Shown here: piece after piece, positions 6,588 through 13,310 of the stretch
Numbering within the stretch: position 1 is the first letter of the stretch
How the letters are laid out: each line of letters opens with the position of its first letter
Assembly (NCBI GenBank): GCA_002937555.1
Contig: PTKB01000042.1
Coordinates: 1-13,310, forward strand
From: Alphaproteobacteria bacterium MarineAlpha10_Bin2
GTDB lineage: Bacteria > Pseudomonadota > Alphaproteobacteria > UBA828
DNA length: 13,310 bases
Reading direction: 5' to 3'
The notes under the pieces: generated by a model
Seen by the model: only the letters and a program-made list of their open reading frames with translations
The model's database searches: none
Told to the model about the DNA's origin: nothing
Program-made: the position numbers and the translations under genes

Positions 6588-7901
6588 ATGCAGGGCGCCA
6601 ACAGACGCTACGACATGATTCCCTGGGCGGCGCAAAACGCGGTCCATCCGGTGACGCGAATCGAGCGCGGCGAAGGCGCTTATTTTTACGATTCCGAGGG
6701 CCGCAAATATCTCGATTTTTCGTCGCAGCTGGTCAACGTCAATCTCGGCCATAGCCATCCCAAAGTCGTGCGGGCGATTCAGGAACAGGCCGCGCGCCTG
6801 TGCTATATCGGCCCCCATTTCACCACCGAGGCGCGCGACAAACTCGGCGCCAAGCTGGCCGAAATCGCGCCTGGCGATATCGCCACCGCCTTCTTTACCG
6901 ACTCGGGCAGCGAAGCCAACGAGATCGCCATGACCATCGCCCGCCTGGTCACCGGGCGGCGCAAGATCATGACCCGCTACCGCTCCTATCACGGCACCAC
7001 CAGCGGCGCGCTGTCGGCGAGCGGCGACCCGAGACGCATTGCCGCCGGCTATGAGCAGCCCAATGTGGTGCGAATCTTCGATCCCTATTGCCACCGCTGC
7101 AGCTTTAAGCTCAGCTATCCGGAATGCGGCGTGCAGTGCGCATCCAGCGTCGAAGAAGTGATCCAGCGCGAGGGGCCGGAGCAGATCGCCGCCCTTCTCG
7201 CCGAGCCGATGACCGCCGCCCCCGCCGGCATCGCGCCGCCGGCGGAATATTTTCCCATGCTGAGCGAGATCTGCGACCGCTACGGCATTCTCCTGATCGC
7301 CGACGAAGTGATCACCGGCTTTGGGCGCACCGGCAAATGGTTCGCCATGGATCACTGGGACGTTGTGCCCGACATGATCACCAGCGCCAAGGGCCTGACG
7401 TCGGGCTATGTGCCGATGGGGGTGGTGCTGATGCGCGATCATGTTGCCCGCCATTTCGACGACAGCTGGATTCCCGTCGGCTCGACGCAAACCGCCAACC
7501 CCATCGCCTGCGCCGCTGCCGTAGCGACGCTCGAGGCCTATGAGGAAGACGGCTTGATCGAAAACGCCGCGGCAATGGGCGTGGTGCTGCGCCAGCGACT
7601 GGAGGAACTCAAACAGGACCACGCGTCGATCAGCGACGTGCGCAGCCTCGGCCTGCTCGCCTGCGTCGAACTGGTGGCGGACGCTAAGACGCGCCAGCCG
7701 CTATCGGCAAATTTCGGCCATGGCGAGCACATCGAATGGATCAAGCGCCGCCTTCTCGAGTTCGGCCTCGAAGTGCGCGTCATTGATCATTTTATTCTGA
7801 TCGGACCGCCGCTCTCCATCACGGCGCAAGAAATCGCCTGGGCGGTGTCGGTGCTGGGTGAGATACTGGGAGAGGTTGAAGGCCAGCTCAAAGCCGCATA
7901 A
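6588..7901 (+). CDS. Class III pyridoxal-phosphate aminotransferase
   Basis: This 437-residue cytosolic enzyme is a class III (omega-amino acid type) transaminase that moves an amino group between an amine or amino acid and a keto acid; its substrate cannot be told from sequence. Family landmarks are in order: DFSSQLVNVNLGHSHPKV near residues 43-59, the phosphate-binding TDSGSEANE around 104-112, RYRSYHGTT (130-138), Asp239 in IADEVITGFGRTG contacting the pyridine nitrogen, Lys268 in TSAKGLTSGY forming the Schiff base, and GSTQTANP. A four-cysteine insert lies between them (Cys168, Cys171, Cys180, Cys184; YCHRC and PECGVQC). I recall it from several class III enzymes labelled aspartate aminotransferase family. 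The ATG at 6588 is preceded by GGGAGG at seven bases. The VOC gene follows 44 bp downstream and is probably on the same transcript. Confidence 0.9.
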   Translation: MQGANRRYDMIPWAAQNAVHPVTRIERGEGAYFYDSEGRKYLDFSSQLVNVNLGHSHPKVVRAIQEQAARLCYIGPHFTTEARDKLGAKLAEIAPGDIATAFFTDSGSEANEIAMTIARLVTGRRKIMTRYRSYHGTTSGALSASGDPRRIAAGYEQPNVVRIFDPYCHRCSFKLSYPECGVQCASSVEEVIQREGPEQIAALLAEPMTAAPAGIAPPAEYFPMLSEICDRYGILLIADEVITGFGRTGKWFAMDHWDVVPDMITSAKGLTSGYVPMGVVLMRDHVARHFDDSWIPVGSTQTANPIACAAAVATLEAYEEDGLIENAAAMGVVLRQRLEELKQDHASISDVRSLGLLACVELVADAKTRQPLSANFGHGEHIEWIKRRLLEFGLEVRVIDHFILIGPPLSITAQEIAWAVSVLGEILGEVEGQLKAA

Positions 7902-7945
7902 GACGGCAATACGACAACGGTCTACAGCGCCGGAGACACCAACGC

Positions 7946-8356
7946 ATGGCATTGCTATCGCTCAACCACGTCACCATCCGCCCGCACGATATCGAAGCGA
8001 CGCGGGATTTCTACGTAAATGTCGTTGGTCTTCACGAAGGCGCGCGTCCGCCGTTCAGATTTCCCGGCTATTGGCTCTATGCCGGCGACATGGCGGTCAT
8101 TCATCTCGTCGGCAAAGGCAATCCGACCGATGATTTTGTCGGCAACTCCGGGGCCGCCCAGCCCAACACCGGCTCAGGCGCGGTAGACCATCTCGCCTTT
8201 GCTTACGATGCCGAGGATTACGACAAGACCTGCGCCGCCATCGAGGCGCACGGATTTGCGTTCAAGAGCCAAACCGTGCCCGATTTGGGCCTCCGGCAAT
8301 TGTTTATCAAGGATCCGGACGCGGTGGTTGTCGAGCTCAACTTCCCCGCCGCCTAG
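7946..8356 (+). CDS. VOC-fold (glyoxalase / bleomycin-resistance-like) protein
   Basis: This 136-residue protein has the two beta-alpha-beta-beta-beta modules of the vicinal oxygen chelate superfamily. Module one begins LNHVTIRPHD, with a helix at IEATRDFYVNVVGL; module two begins AVDHLAFAYD. The likely metal ligands stand where expected: His8, His53 (AVIHLV), His82 and Glu130 in VVELNF. It is therefore probably a functional metal-dependent enzyme, but members range from glyoxalases to dioxygenases and epimerases. A methylglyoxal role is only one possibility. GGAG lies ten bases before the ATG at 7946, a somewhat long spacing. The gene lies 44 bp after the aminotransferase and ends 9 bp from the oppositely oriented ghrA-like gene. 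Confidence 0.9.
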   Translation: MALLSLNHVTIRPHDIEATRDFYVNVVGLHEGARPPFRFPGYWLYAGDMAVIHLVGKGNPTDDFVGNSGAAQPNTGSGAVDHLAFAYDAEDYDKTCAAIEAHGFAFKSQTVPDLGLRQLFIKDPDAVVVELNFPAA

Positions 8357-8365
8357 CCGCTTAGA

Positions 8366-9295
8366 TCAGTAACCCGCCTTGGGGTCGACAACATGATGTG
8401 GTGCCTCGCCGGCGCGCACACGGCGGATATTGTCCGCCACCAGCCGGGCGCCGGATTTCGCGTCGGTGATCGACGCCACGTGCGGCGTGATGGTGATGTT
8501 GGGCGCGCGCCACAAGGGATCGTCGCTTGCCAACGGCTCTTCGCGCGTTACGTCGAGAACAGCGTGGGCGAGCCGGCCCGATTCGAGCGCGGCGATCAAA
8601 TCTGCTTCCACCACCAGGCCGCCGCGCGCAGCATTGATCACACACGCCCCGTCCGGCAAGGCGCTCAAAGTCCGGCTGTTGATGATGCCCTCGGTGTCGG
8701 GTGTATGGGGCAGCAGGCAAATCAAGATATCTGTAGCCGCCAAGAATTCGTCTAGCTCGGACAACCCGGCAAAGCCCGCCACGCCCGGCAGGGTTTTTTG
8801 ACGCCGGCTCCAGCCGCTGACCGGAAAACCGATTTGTTGAAGCGCGTCAGCAGCGGCCGCGCCGAGAACGCCGAGGCCCATGATGCCAACCCGCCGTTCG
8901 CGCGCAAAAGACTGAATGCGCAACCGCCATTCCCGCGCCCGTTGCTGCACCATATATGCCGGCGCCTGGCGGTGGCAGTAGAGCGTTTGCAACAGGACAT
9001 ATTCGCGCATGCTCTGAGTCAGATTGTCATCGACGATGCGCGTCATCGGCACGCCGTCGGGCAAGGTGGTGGTGGCGAGCAAATGATCGACGCCGGCACC
9101 GAGCGAGGCGATCAACTTGAGATTGGGGAAGCGCAGCAAATGCTCCTGCATCGGATCCCACACCAACGCGACCTCAACCGCGTCCACATCCCCGACATCG
9201 GGCCAGATACGAAATTTGAGATCCGGAATAGTCTCGGCAAAGGCGGCGCGCCATTCGTCCGGATCGTCCGTCCGGCTACAAAATATCAACGACAT
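8366..9295 (-). CDS. ghrA: Glyoxylate/hydroxypyruvate reductase A-like D-2-hydroxyacid dehydrogenase
   Basis: This 309-residue cytosolic enzyme matches the GhrA branch of the D-isomer-specific 2-hydroxyacid dehydrogenases, which reduce glyoxylate and hydroxypyruvate with NADPH or NADH. The nucleotide-binding Rossmann motif GLGVLG is at residues 140-145. The catalytic set is complete: Arg224 in NAARGGLV, Glu253 in REEPL and His272 in TPHVAS. The N-terminal substrate domain includes ASLGAGVDHLL (63-73), with the substrate-binding loop. The C-terminus ends DPKAGY, as in GhrA proteins. The ATG at 9295 has GGAG six bases upstream. mutS ends 39 bp upstream in the same direction, so it may be transcribed through. 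The gene symbol is given by similarity; substrate preference is unproven, and other members of the family act on different 2-keto acids. Confidence 0.87.
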   Translation of the reverse strand: MSLIFCSRTDDPDEWRAAFAETIPDLKFRIWPDVGDVDAVEVALVWDPMQEHLLRFPNLKLIASLGAGVDHLLATTTLPDGVPMTRIVDDNLTQSMREYVLLQTLYCHRQAPAYMVQQRAREWRLRIQSFARERRVGIMGLGVLGAAAADALQQIGFPVSGWSRRQKTLPGVAGFAGLSELDEFLAATDILICLLPHTPDTEGIINSRTLSALPDGACVINAARGGLVVEADLIAALESGRLAHAVLDVTREEPLASDDPLWRAPNITITPHVASITDAKSGARLVADNIRRVRAGEAPHHVVDPKAGY

Positions 9296-9334
9296 GTTGG
9301 CTCCGTTAGCACGAATTGCGCCGTCCCGAAAATT

Positions 9335-12007
9335 TCAATCGTCCGGCAGCATGGCGCGAAGACGATAGACCAGCTCGAGGGCGGCGCGCGGGCTTAAGGA
9401 ATCGACATCCGTCCCATAGAGCGAGGCGCGAAGCTCGTCCGCCGCCGCGCTTTCTGCCGCGCGCCTCTGAGAGGCAGGCCGGGGAGCGGCAAAGAGCGGC
9501 AAATCCTCGGCCAAACGGGCTACGGCGCCGCCTTGCTCGCCCTTTTCCAGTGTCGCCAATACTTCTTCGGCGCGGGCGAGCACCGCCTCGGGCAAGCCGG
9601 CCAAGCGCGCCACGTGAATGCCGTAGGAACGGTCCGCAGCGCCCGCGACCACCTCATGCAGGAACACCACATCTTCCTGCCATTCCTTGACCCGCATGGT
9701 GTTGCAGGAGAGCCGCTCGAGCTTCGGCGCGAGCGCGGTCAACTCGTGATAATGGGTGGCGAACAGGGTGCGGCATTTGTTGACTTCGTGCAGATGCTCG
9801 ACCGCCGCCCAGGCGATGGAGAGGCCGTCAAAGGTCGCCGTGCCGCGGCCGATCTCGTCGAGGATGACCAGCGCCTTGGGCCCGGCGAGATTGAGGATCG
9901 CCGCCGCCTCAATCATCTCGACCATAAATGTGGAGCGTCCGCGCGCCAGATCATCGGCCGCGCCGACACGGCTGAACAGGCGGTCGACAATGCCGATATG
10001 GGCGCGCTCGGCCGGCACGAAGGAGCCCATCTGCGCGAGAATGGCGATCAGCGCTTGTTGCCGGAGAAAGGTGCTTTTGCCCGCCATGTTGGGGCCTGTG
10101 ACGAGCCATAGATGTTTCTCCGGCCCGAGATCGCAATCATTGGGCACGAAGGGCTCTTCGCGCTCGGCCAGCGCTTCGACCACGGCATGGCGCCCGGCGG
10201 CGATATCGAAGCACTGGCTGGTGTCGACCACAGGGCGTGCGTAGCGCCGCTCGACCGCCAACTGAGCCAGCGCGGAAGCGACGTCGAGAACCGCGGCGGC
10301 GCGCGCCAGGCGGGCGATATCCTCGGCCCGCGCGATAACTTCGCCGAGCAATTGATCGAACAGCTGTGCTTCCAGATCGAGCGCCTTCTGCGCCGCATTG
10401 TTTATCTTGTTCTCCAGTTCGCCCAACTCGACCGTGGTGAAGCGCACCGCGCTCGCCAATGTCTGGCGATGGATGAACCCGTCGCCAAGCTTGGCCGCAT
10501 TGCGCTCGCTCACATCGACGAAATAACCGAGCACATTGTTGTGTTTGATCTTGAGGCTTGGAACATCGGTTTCGTCGCGGTAGCGGGATTCCATATTGGC
10601 GATCAAGCGTCGGCTTTCGTCGCGCAAGCTGACGAACTCGTCGAGCGGCGCACTATAGCCCTTGGCGATAAAGCCGCCGTCGCGGACGTAAAGCGGCGGC
10701 GTCGATTCCAGCGCCTTGGCGAGGCGCGCGGCGAGAATATCGTGCTGCCCCAGGCCCTCGGCCAATCCGGCCACAGACTCGCCGGGCGCCACCAATTCCC
10801 CGTGCCGCTCGAGAATTTCGCGCAAGCGCGGCGCCAACGCCAGCGCATCGCGCATCGCTGCCAGATCGCGCGGACCGCCGCGTCCAAGGGTGAGGCGCGA
10901 CAGCGCGCGTTCGATATCGGGAAACGTCTTGAGGGCGTCGCGCACACCCTCGCGCGCCGCCGTACCGGCGACGAAAAACTCCACCTGGTCAAGGCGCTCT
11001 GCAACGGCATCCGGATCGGTGAGCGGCGCGGCCAGGCGGGCATGCAACAGGCGTGCGCCAAGGCCCGAAACCGTGCGGTCGATAACCGAGAGAAGCGAGC
11101 CCTTGCGCCCACCGGCGAGCGCATGGGTCAGTTCCAAATTGCGACGCGTCGCGGCGTCGATGGCCATGGAAGCTGTTTCGGATACCGCGATTAAGCTCGC
11201 GAGACGCGGCAGCTTGCCTTTCTGCGTGAGGCTGACATATTCGACGATGGCACCCGCAGCCGCGAGCTCGGCACGGTCAAACTCGCCGAAACCATCGAGC
11301 GCGGCGACGCCGTAAAGCGAACACAAACGCCGCTCGCCCCCCACGCTGTCGAAAATACGCGCCGGCTGCGGCGAGAGCGCGGCTTTCCAGTCGCCGAACA
11401 TCTCGAACAATTCCGGCACTTCCAGCATTGTCTCGGAAAGCAAGATCTCGCCCGGTGCGAGTTGCGCGAGCACCACCGCCAGCCCCGGCGGCGCACATTT
11501 CATCACCCGGAATTCGCCGGTCGACATGTCGCACCAGGCCACCGCCCAGCGCCCCTCCGCCCGGCCCAACGCGACCAAATAGTTCGATGCGCGCGCATCC
11601 AACAGCGAATCTTCGGTGAGCGTGCCAGGCGTCACCAAACGCTCGACTTCGCGCGCGACCACCGATTTGGCGCCGCGCTTTTTGGCCTCCGCCGGGTCCT
11701 CGGTCTGCTCGCACACCGCCACTTTGAAGCCGGCATGAATGAGCTTTTCGAGATAGCTATCGGCGCTCCTGACCGGCACGCCGCACATCGGGATGTCTTC
11801 GCCGCCATGTTTGCCGCGCTGGGTGAGAGCGATGTCGAGCGCCGCCGACGCCTGCACCGCGTCATCGAAAAACAGTTCGTAGAAATCGCCCATGCGATAG
11901 AACAGAAGGGCGTCCGGATGGGCGCGCTTGATGGCGAGATATTGCGCCATCATCGGCGTCGCCGCCGGCTGGTCGCCCACTCTTGGAATTGCCGCTTTCT
12001 TGTCCAT
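9335..12007 (-). CDS. mutS: DNA mismatch repair protein MutS
   Basis: MutS recognises mismatches and small loops in newly replicated DNA and recruits MutL in an ATP-dependent way. The 890-residue product has all the landmarks. The mismatch-contacting Phe42-Tyr43-Glu44 sits in LLFYRMGDFYELFF. The connector and lever domains follow, with KIKHNNVLGYFVDV in the clamp. The ATPase has the Walker A motif GPNMAGKST (638-646), MVEMIEAAAILN, the Walker B segment VILDEIGRGTATFDG (about 710-720) and THYHEL. GIHVARLAGLP precedes the C-terminal region. I chose the ATG at 12007; a GTG at 12025 would add six residues, and neither has a clear ribosome binding site. There is no frameshift and length is normal for the family. 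It is divergent from phoR, and the ghrA-like gene follows after 39 bp. Confidence 0.97.
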   Translation of the reverse strand: MDKKAAIPRVGDQPAATPMMAQYLAIKRAHPDALLFYRMGDFYELFFDDAVQASAALDIALTQRGKHGGEDIPMCGVPVRSADSYLEKLIHAGFKVAVCEQTEDPAEAKKRGAKSVVAREVERLVTPGTLTEDSLLDARASNYLVALGRAEGRWAVAWCDMSTGEFRVMKCAPPGLAVVLAQLAPGEILLSETMLEVPELFEMFGDWKAALSPQPARIFDSVGGERRLCSLYGVAALDGFGEFDRAELAAAGAIVEYVSLTQKGKLPRLASLIAVSETASMAIDAATRRNLELTHALAGGRKGSLLSVIDRTVSGLGARLLHARLAAPLTDPDAVAERLDQVEFFVAGTAAREGVRDALKTFPDIERALSRLTLGRGGPRDLAAMRDALALAPRLREILERHGELVAPGESVAGLAEGLGQHDILAARLAKALESTPPLYVRDGGFIAKGYSAPLDEFVSLRDESRRLIANMESRYRDETDVPSLKIKHNNVLGYFVDVSERNAAKLGDGFIHRQTLASAVRFTTVELGELENKINNAAQKALDLEAQLFDQLLGEVIARAEDIARLARAAAVLDVASALAQLAVERRYARPVVDTSQCFDIAAGRHAVVEALAEREEPFVPNDCDLGPEKHLWLVTGPNMAGKSTFLRQQALIAILAQMGSFVPAERAHIGIVDRLFSRVGAADDLARGRSTFMVEMIEAAAILNLAGPKALVILDEIGRGTATFDGLSIAWAAVEHLHEVNKCRTLFATHYHELTALAPKLERLSCNTMRVKEWQEDVVFLHEVVAGAADRSYGIHVARLAGLPEAVLARAEEVLATLEKGEQGGAVARLAEDLPLFAAPRPASQRRAAESAAADELRASLYGTDVDSLSPRAALELVYRLRAMLPDD

Positions 12008-12069
12008 TGCGCGAGACGGTAACACAGGGGAGGATTGTCGAAACAGCTTGTAAGACCGGGGAAGGCGCT
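12008..12069. promoter_or_regulatory. Short divergent mutS-phoR intergenic region
   Basis: These 62 bp must hold start signals for two divergent genes. The phoR side has a good ribosome binding site (12059-12065); the mutS side has none that I can see. No clear Pho box (two CTGTCAT-like repeats) is present, so PhoB autoregulation at this position is not supported by eye. Confidence 0.4.
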
Positions 12070-13310
12070 ATGGTTTGGCGAGACGTGCCCTTAGGCCGAT
12101 GGCTGCGCGCGGTGGGCATTGCCGCGGCGCCGCTCGCCCTCGCCTTTATCGTGCTCGCATCACTTGGCCTGCTGGCGCCCGGTGCCGCCGCGTTGACCTG
12201 GCTCGCACTCACGCTGATCGGCGCCGCCGCCATCCATTGGCTGCTCGGTGACTTGCTGCGCACCAGAAACCAGTTAGAGCAATTGGCGCGCGGCGATGAG
12301 ATCGGTCCGGCGGCAGCGCGCACACGCATCGGCCGCGATTTGATGCAATCCCTGCACCGCCTGGAGCGCGAAACCGGCCAGCGGACGGCGCGTCTCACAA
12401 GCGATCAAGACGGCATGGAACGCGCCCTGGATGCGCTGCCGGGCCCGGTGTTGCTGTTGAATGAGGGGCACAAAGTGGTGCGCGCCAACCGCGCCTCGGA
12501 AAATCTGCTCGGCGGCGAACTTGAAGGGCGCGAGCTCGCGGCGGTGCTGCGCAATCCCGATGTCGTCGCCGCGCTGGATGAAGCGGCCCGTTCGAACGAA
12601 GGGCAGGATGTCGCCTTCACGCTGCAGGCGCCGGTGCGGCGTCATTTCTCCGCCCGTATCGAGCCGCTCAGCGAACACGCGGCGGACGGCACCGCGATCG
12701 TGCTGGCGCTGGTGGACATGACGGCGGTGCGGCGCGCCGATCAAATGCGCGCCGATTTCGTCGCCAATGCGAGCCATGAAATCCGCACCCCGCTCGCCAC
12801 CCTGAGCGGCTTCATCGAAACCCTGCGCGGCCCCGCCGAAGACGACGCCGAAGCGCGCGGACGCTTTCTCGCCATCATGGCCCAGCATGCCGAACGCATG
12901 ACGCGCCTGGTGGAGGATTTGCTTTCGCTCTCGCGCATCGAGATGAATGAGCACACGGTGCCGACCGAACGGGTGGACCTGCCGGCATTGCTCGGAAGCG
13001 TCGCCACAAATCTCGAATGGCGCGCCAGCGCGCGCTCTGCCGCTATCGAACAGGACATCGCGGCGGACCTTCCGCCCTTGACCGGCGATGCCAGCGAGCT
13101 GACGCAGCTTTTCCAAAACCTTGTCGACAACGCGATCAAATATGGCCGCGAAGGCGGCACCGTGCGCATCAGGGCGTGGCACGAAACAGCGGACCCGGAT
13201 GGCGGCGAAGCCGGCGATATCCTGGTGTCGATCGCCGATGAAGGCGAAGGCATTGCGCGCCAGCATCTGCCGCGCCTGACCGAGCGTTTCTACCGCGTCG
13301 ATACCGCGCG
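12070..13310 (+). CDS. phoR: PhoR-type phosphate-regulon sensor histidine kinase (3' end outside window)
   Basis: An open frame runs from ATG 12070 to the right edge, giving 413 residues with no stop. Two hydrophobic segments (about residues 14-36 and 39-60) separated by a tiny loop place it in the inner membrane with almost no periplasmic sensor, as in PhoR. A PAS domain follows (DALPGPVLLLNEGHKVVRAN), then the dimerisation domain with phospho-acceptor His236 in ASHEIRTPLATLSGFIETL and DLLSLSRIE. The ATPase has the NLVDNAIKYG N-box, DEGEGI and ERFYRVDTA. PhoR senses phosphate sufficiency through the PstSCAB transporter and PhoU, and phosphorylates PhoB; those genes usually follow and would lie right of the window. 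GGGAAGG ends four bases before the ATG. About 62 bp separate it from the divergent mutS start. Confidence 0.9.
   Translation, partial: MVWRDVPLGRWLRAVGIAAAPLALAFIVLASLGLLAPGAAALTWLALTLIGAAAIHWLLGDLLRTRNQLEQLARGDEIGPAAARTRIGRDLMQSLHRLERETGQRTARLTSDQDGMERALDALPGPVLLLNEGHKVVRANRASENLLGGELEGRELAAVLRNPDVVAALDEAARSNEGQDVAFTLQAPVRRHFSARIEPLSEHAADGTAIVLALVDMTAVRRADQMRADFVANASHEIRTPLATLSGFIETLRGPAEDDAEARGRFLAIMAQHAERMTRLVEDLLSLSRIEMNEHTVPTERVDLPALLGSVATNLEWRASARSAAIEQDIAADLPPLTGDASELTQLFQNLVDNAIKYGREGGTVRIRAWHETADPDGGEAGDILVSIADEGEGIARQHLPRLTERFYRVDTA

Noticed and set aside
6393..7622. 409-codon minus-strand frame opposite the aminotransferase
   Set aside because: The opposite strand encodes a complete class III aminotransferase with its catalytic residues; this frame has no recognisable domain.
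10112..11194. 360-codon plus-strand frame opposite mutS
   Set aside because: Shadow of MutS; composition and lack of any motif argue against coding.
12274..13266. 330-codon minus-strand frame opposite phoR
   Set aside because: The plus strand encodes all PhoR boxes in order; this frame is a shadow.

Overview
The window is GC-rich bacterial chromosome. MutS, a PhoR-type kinase, a DUF1326 protein, a BTLCP-type cysteine protease and a GhrA-like reductase together suggest an alphaproteobacterium, perhaps Rhodospirillales-like and uncultured. That placement is my inference from the look of the proteins; no database search was possible. I see no phage, insertion sequence, CRISPR array, toxin-antitoxin or defence locus, and no convincing novel multi-gene system. 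The points of interest are a rearranged-looking left end and a decayed sensor kinase.

Left end (1-1110): the C-terminal part of a tryptophanyl-tRNA synthetase enters from the left edge. Its sequence is of the Firmicutes/Chloroflexi/Deinococcus style, not the usual alphaproteobacterial style. Its stop codon abuts a 5'-less acidic reading frame that resembles the tail of a FYDLN_acid (TIGR02300) protein. A complete tRNA-Ala(GGC) follows, then a 15-bp hairpin. I read this as a junction, either lateral acquisition or a chimeric contig.

Minus-strand block (1138-5902): in transcription order this runs GST, LLM-family flavin oxidoreductase, secreted BTLCP-type transglutaminase-like cysteine protease, PAS hybrid histidine kinase, DUF1326 protein. 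GST/LLM (8-bp gap) and kinase/DUF1326 (17-bp gap) look co-transcribed. The kinase is broken by a perfect 7-bp tandem duplication and also has Asp where the phospho-accepting His should be.

Plus-strand block (6135-8356): a small secreted two-cysteine protein of unknown function, then a class III PLP aminotransferase and a VOC-fold (glyoxalase-like) protein, the last two probably co-transcribed. The 232-bp region upstream (5903-6134) is shared with the divergent GST gene and holds a 10-bp direct repeat.

Right end: mutS and a ghrA-like 2-hydroxyacid dehydrogenase lie in tandem on the minus strand (39-bp gap), convergent with the VOC gene. Divergently from mutS, 62 bp away, a PhoR-type phosphate sensor kinase begins and runs off the right edge with its catalytic core essentially complete. 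Apart from the possible joint transcription noted above, the genes look like housekeeping and metabolic genes without one shared pathway.
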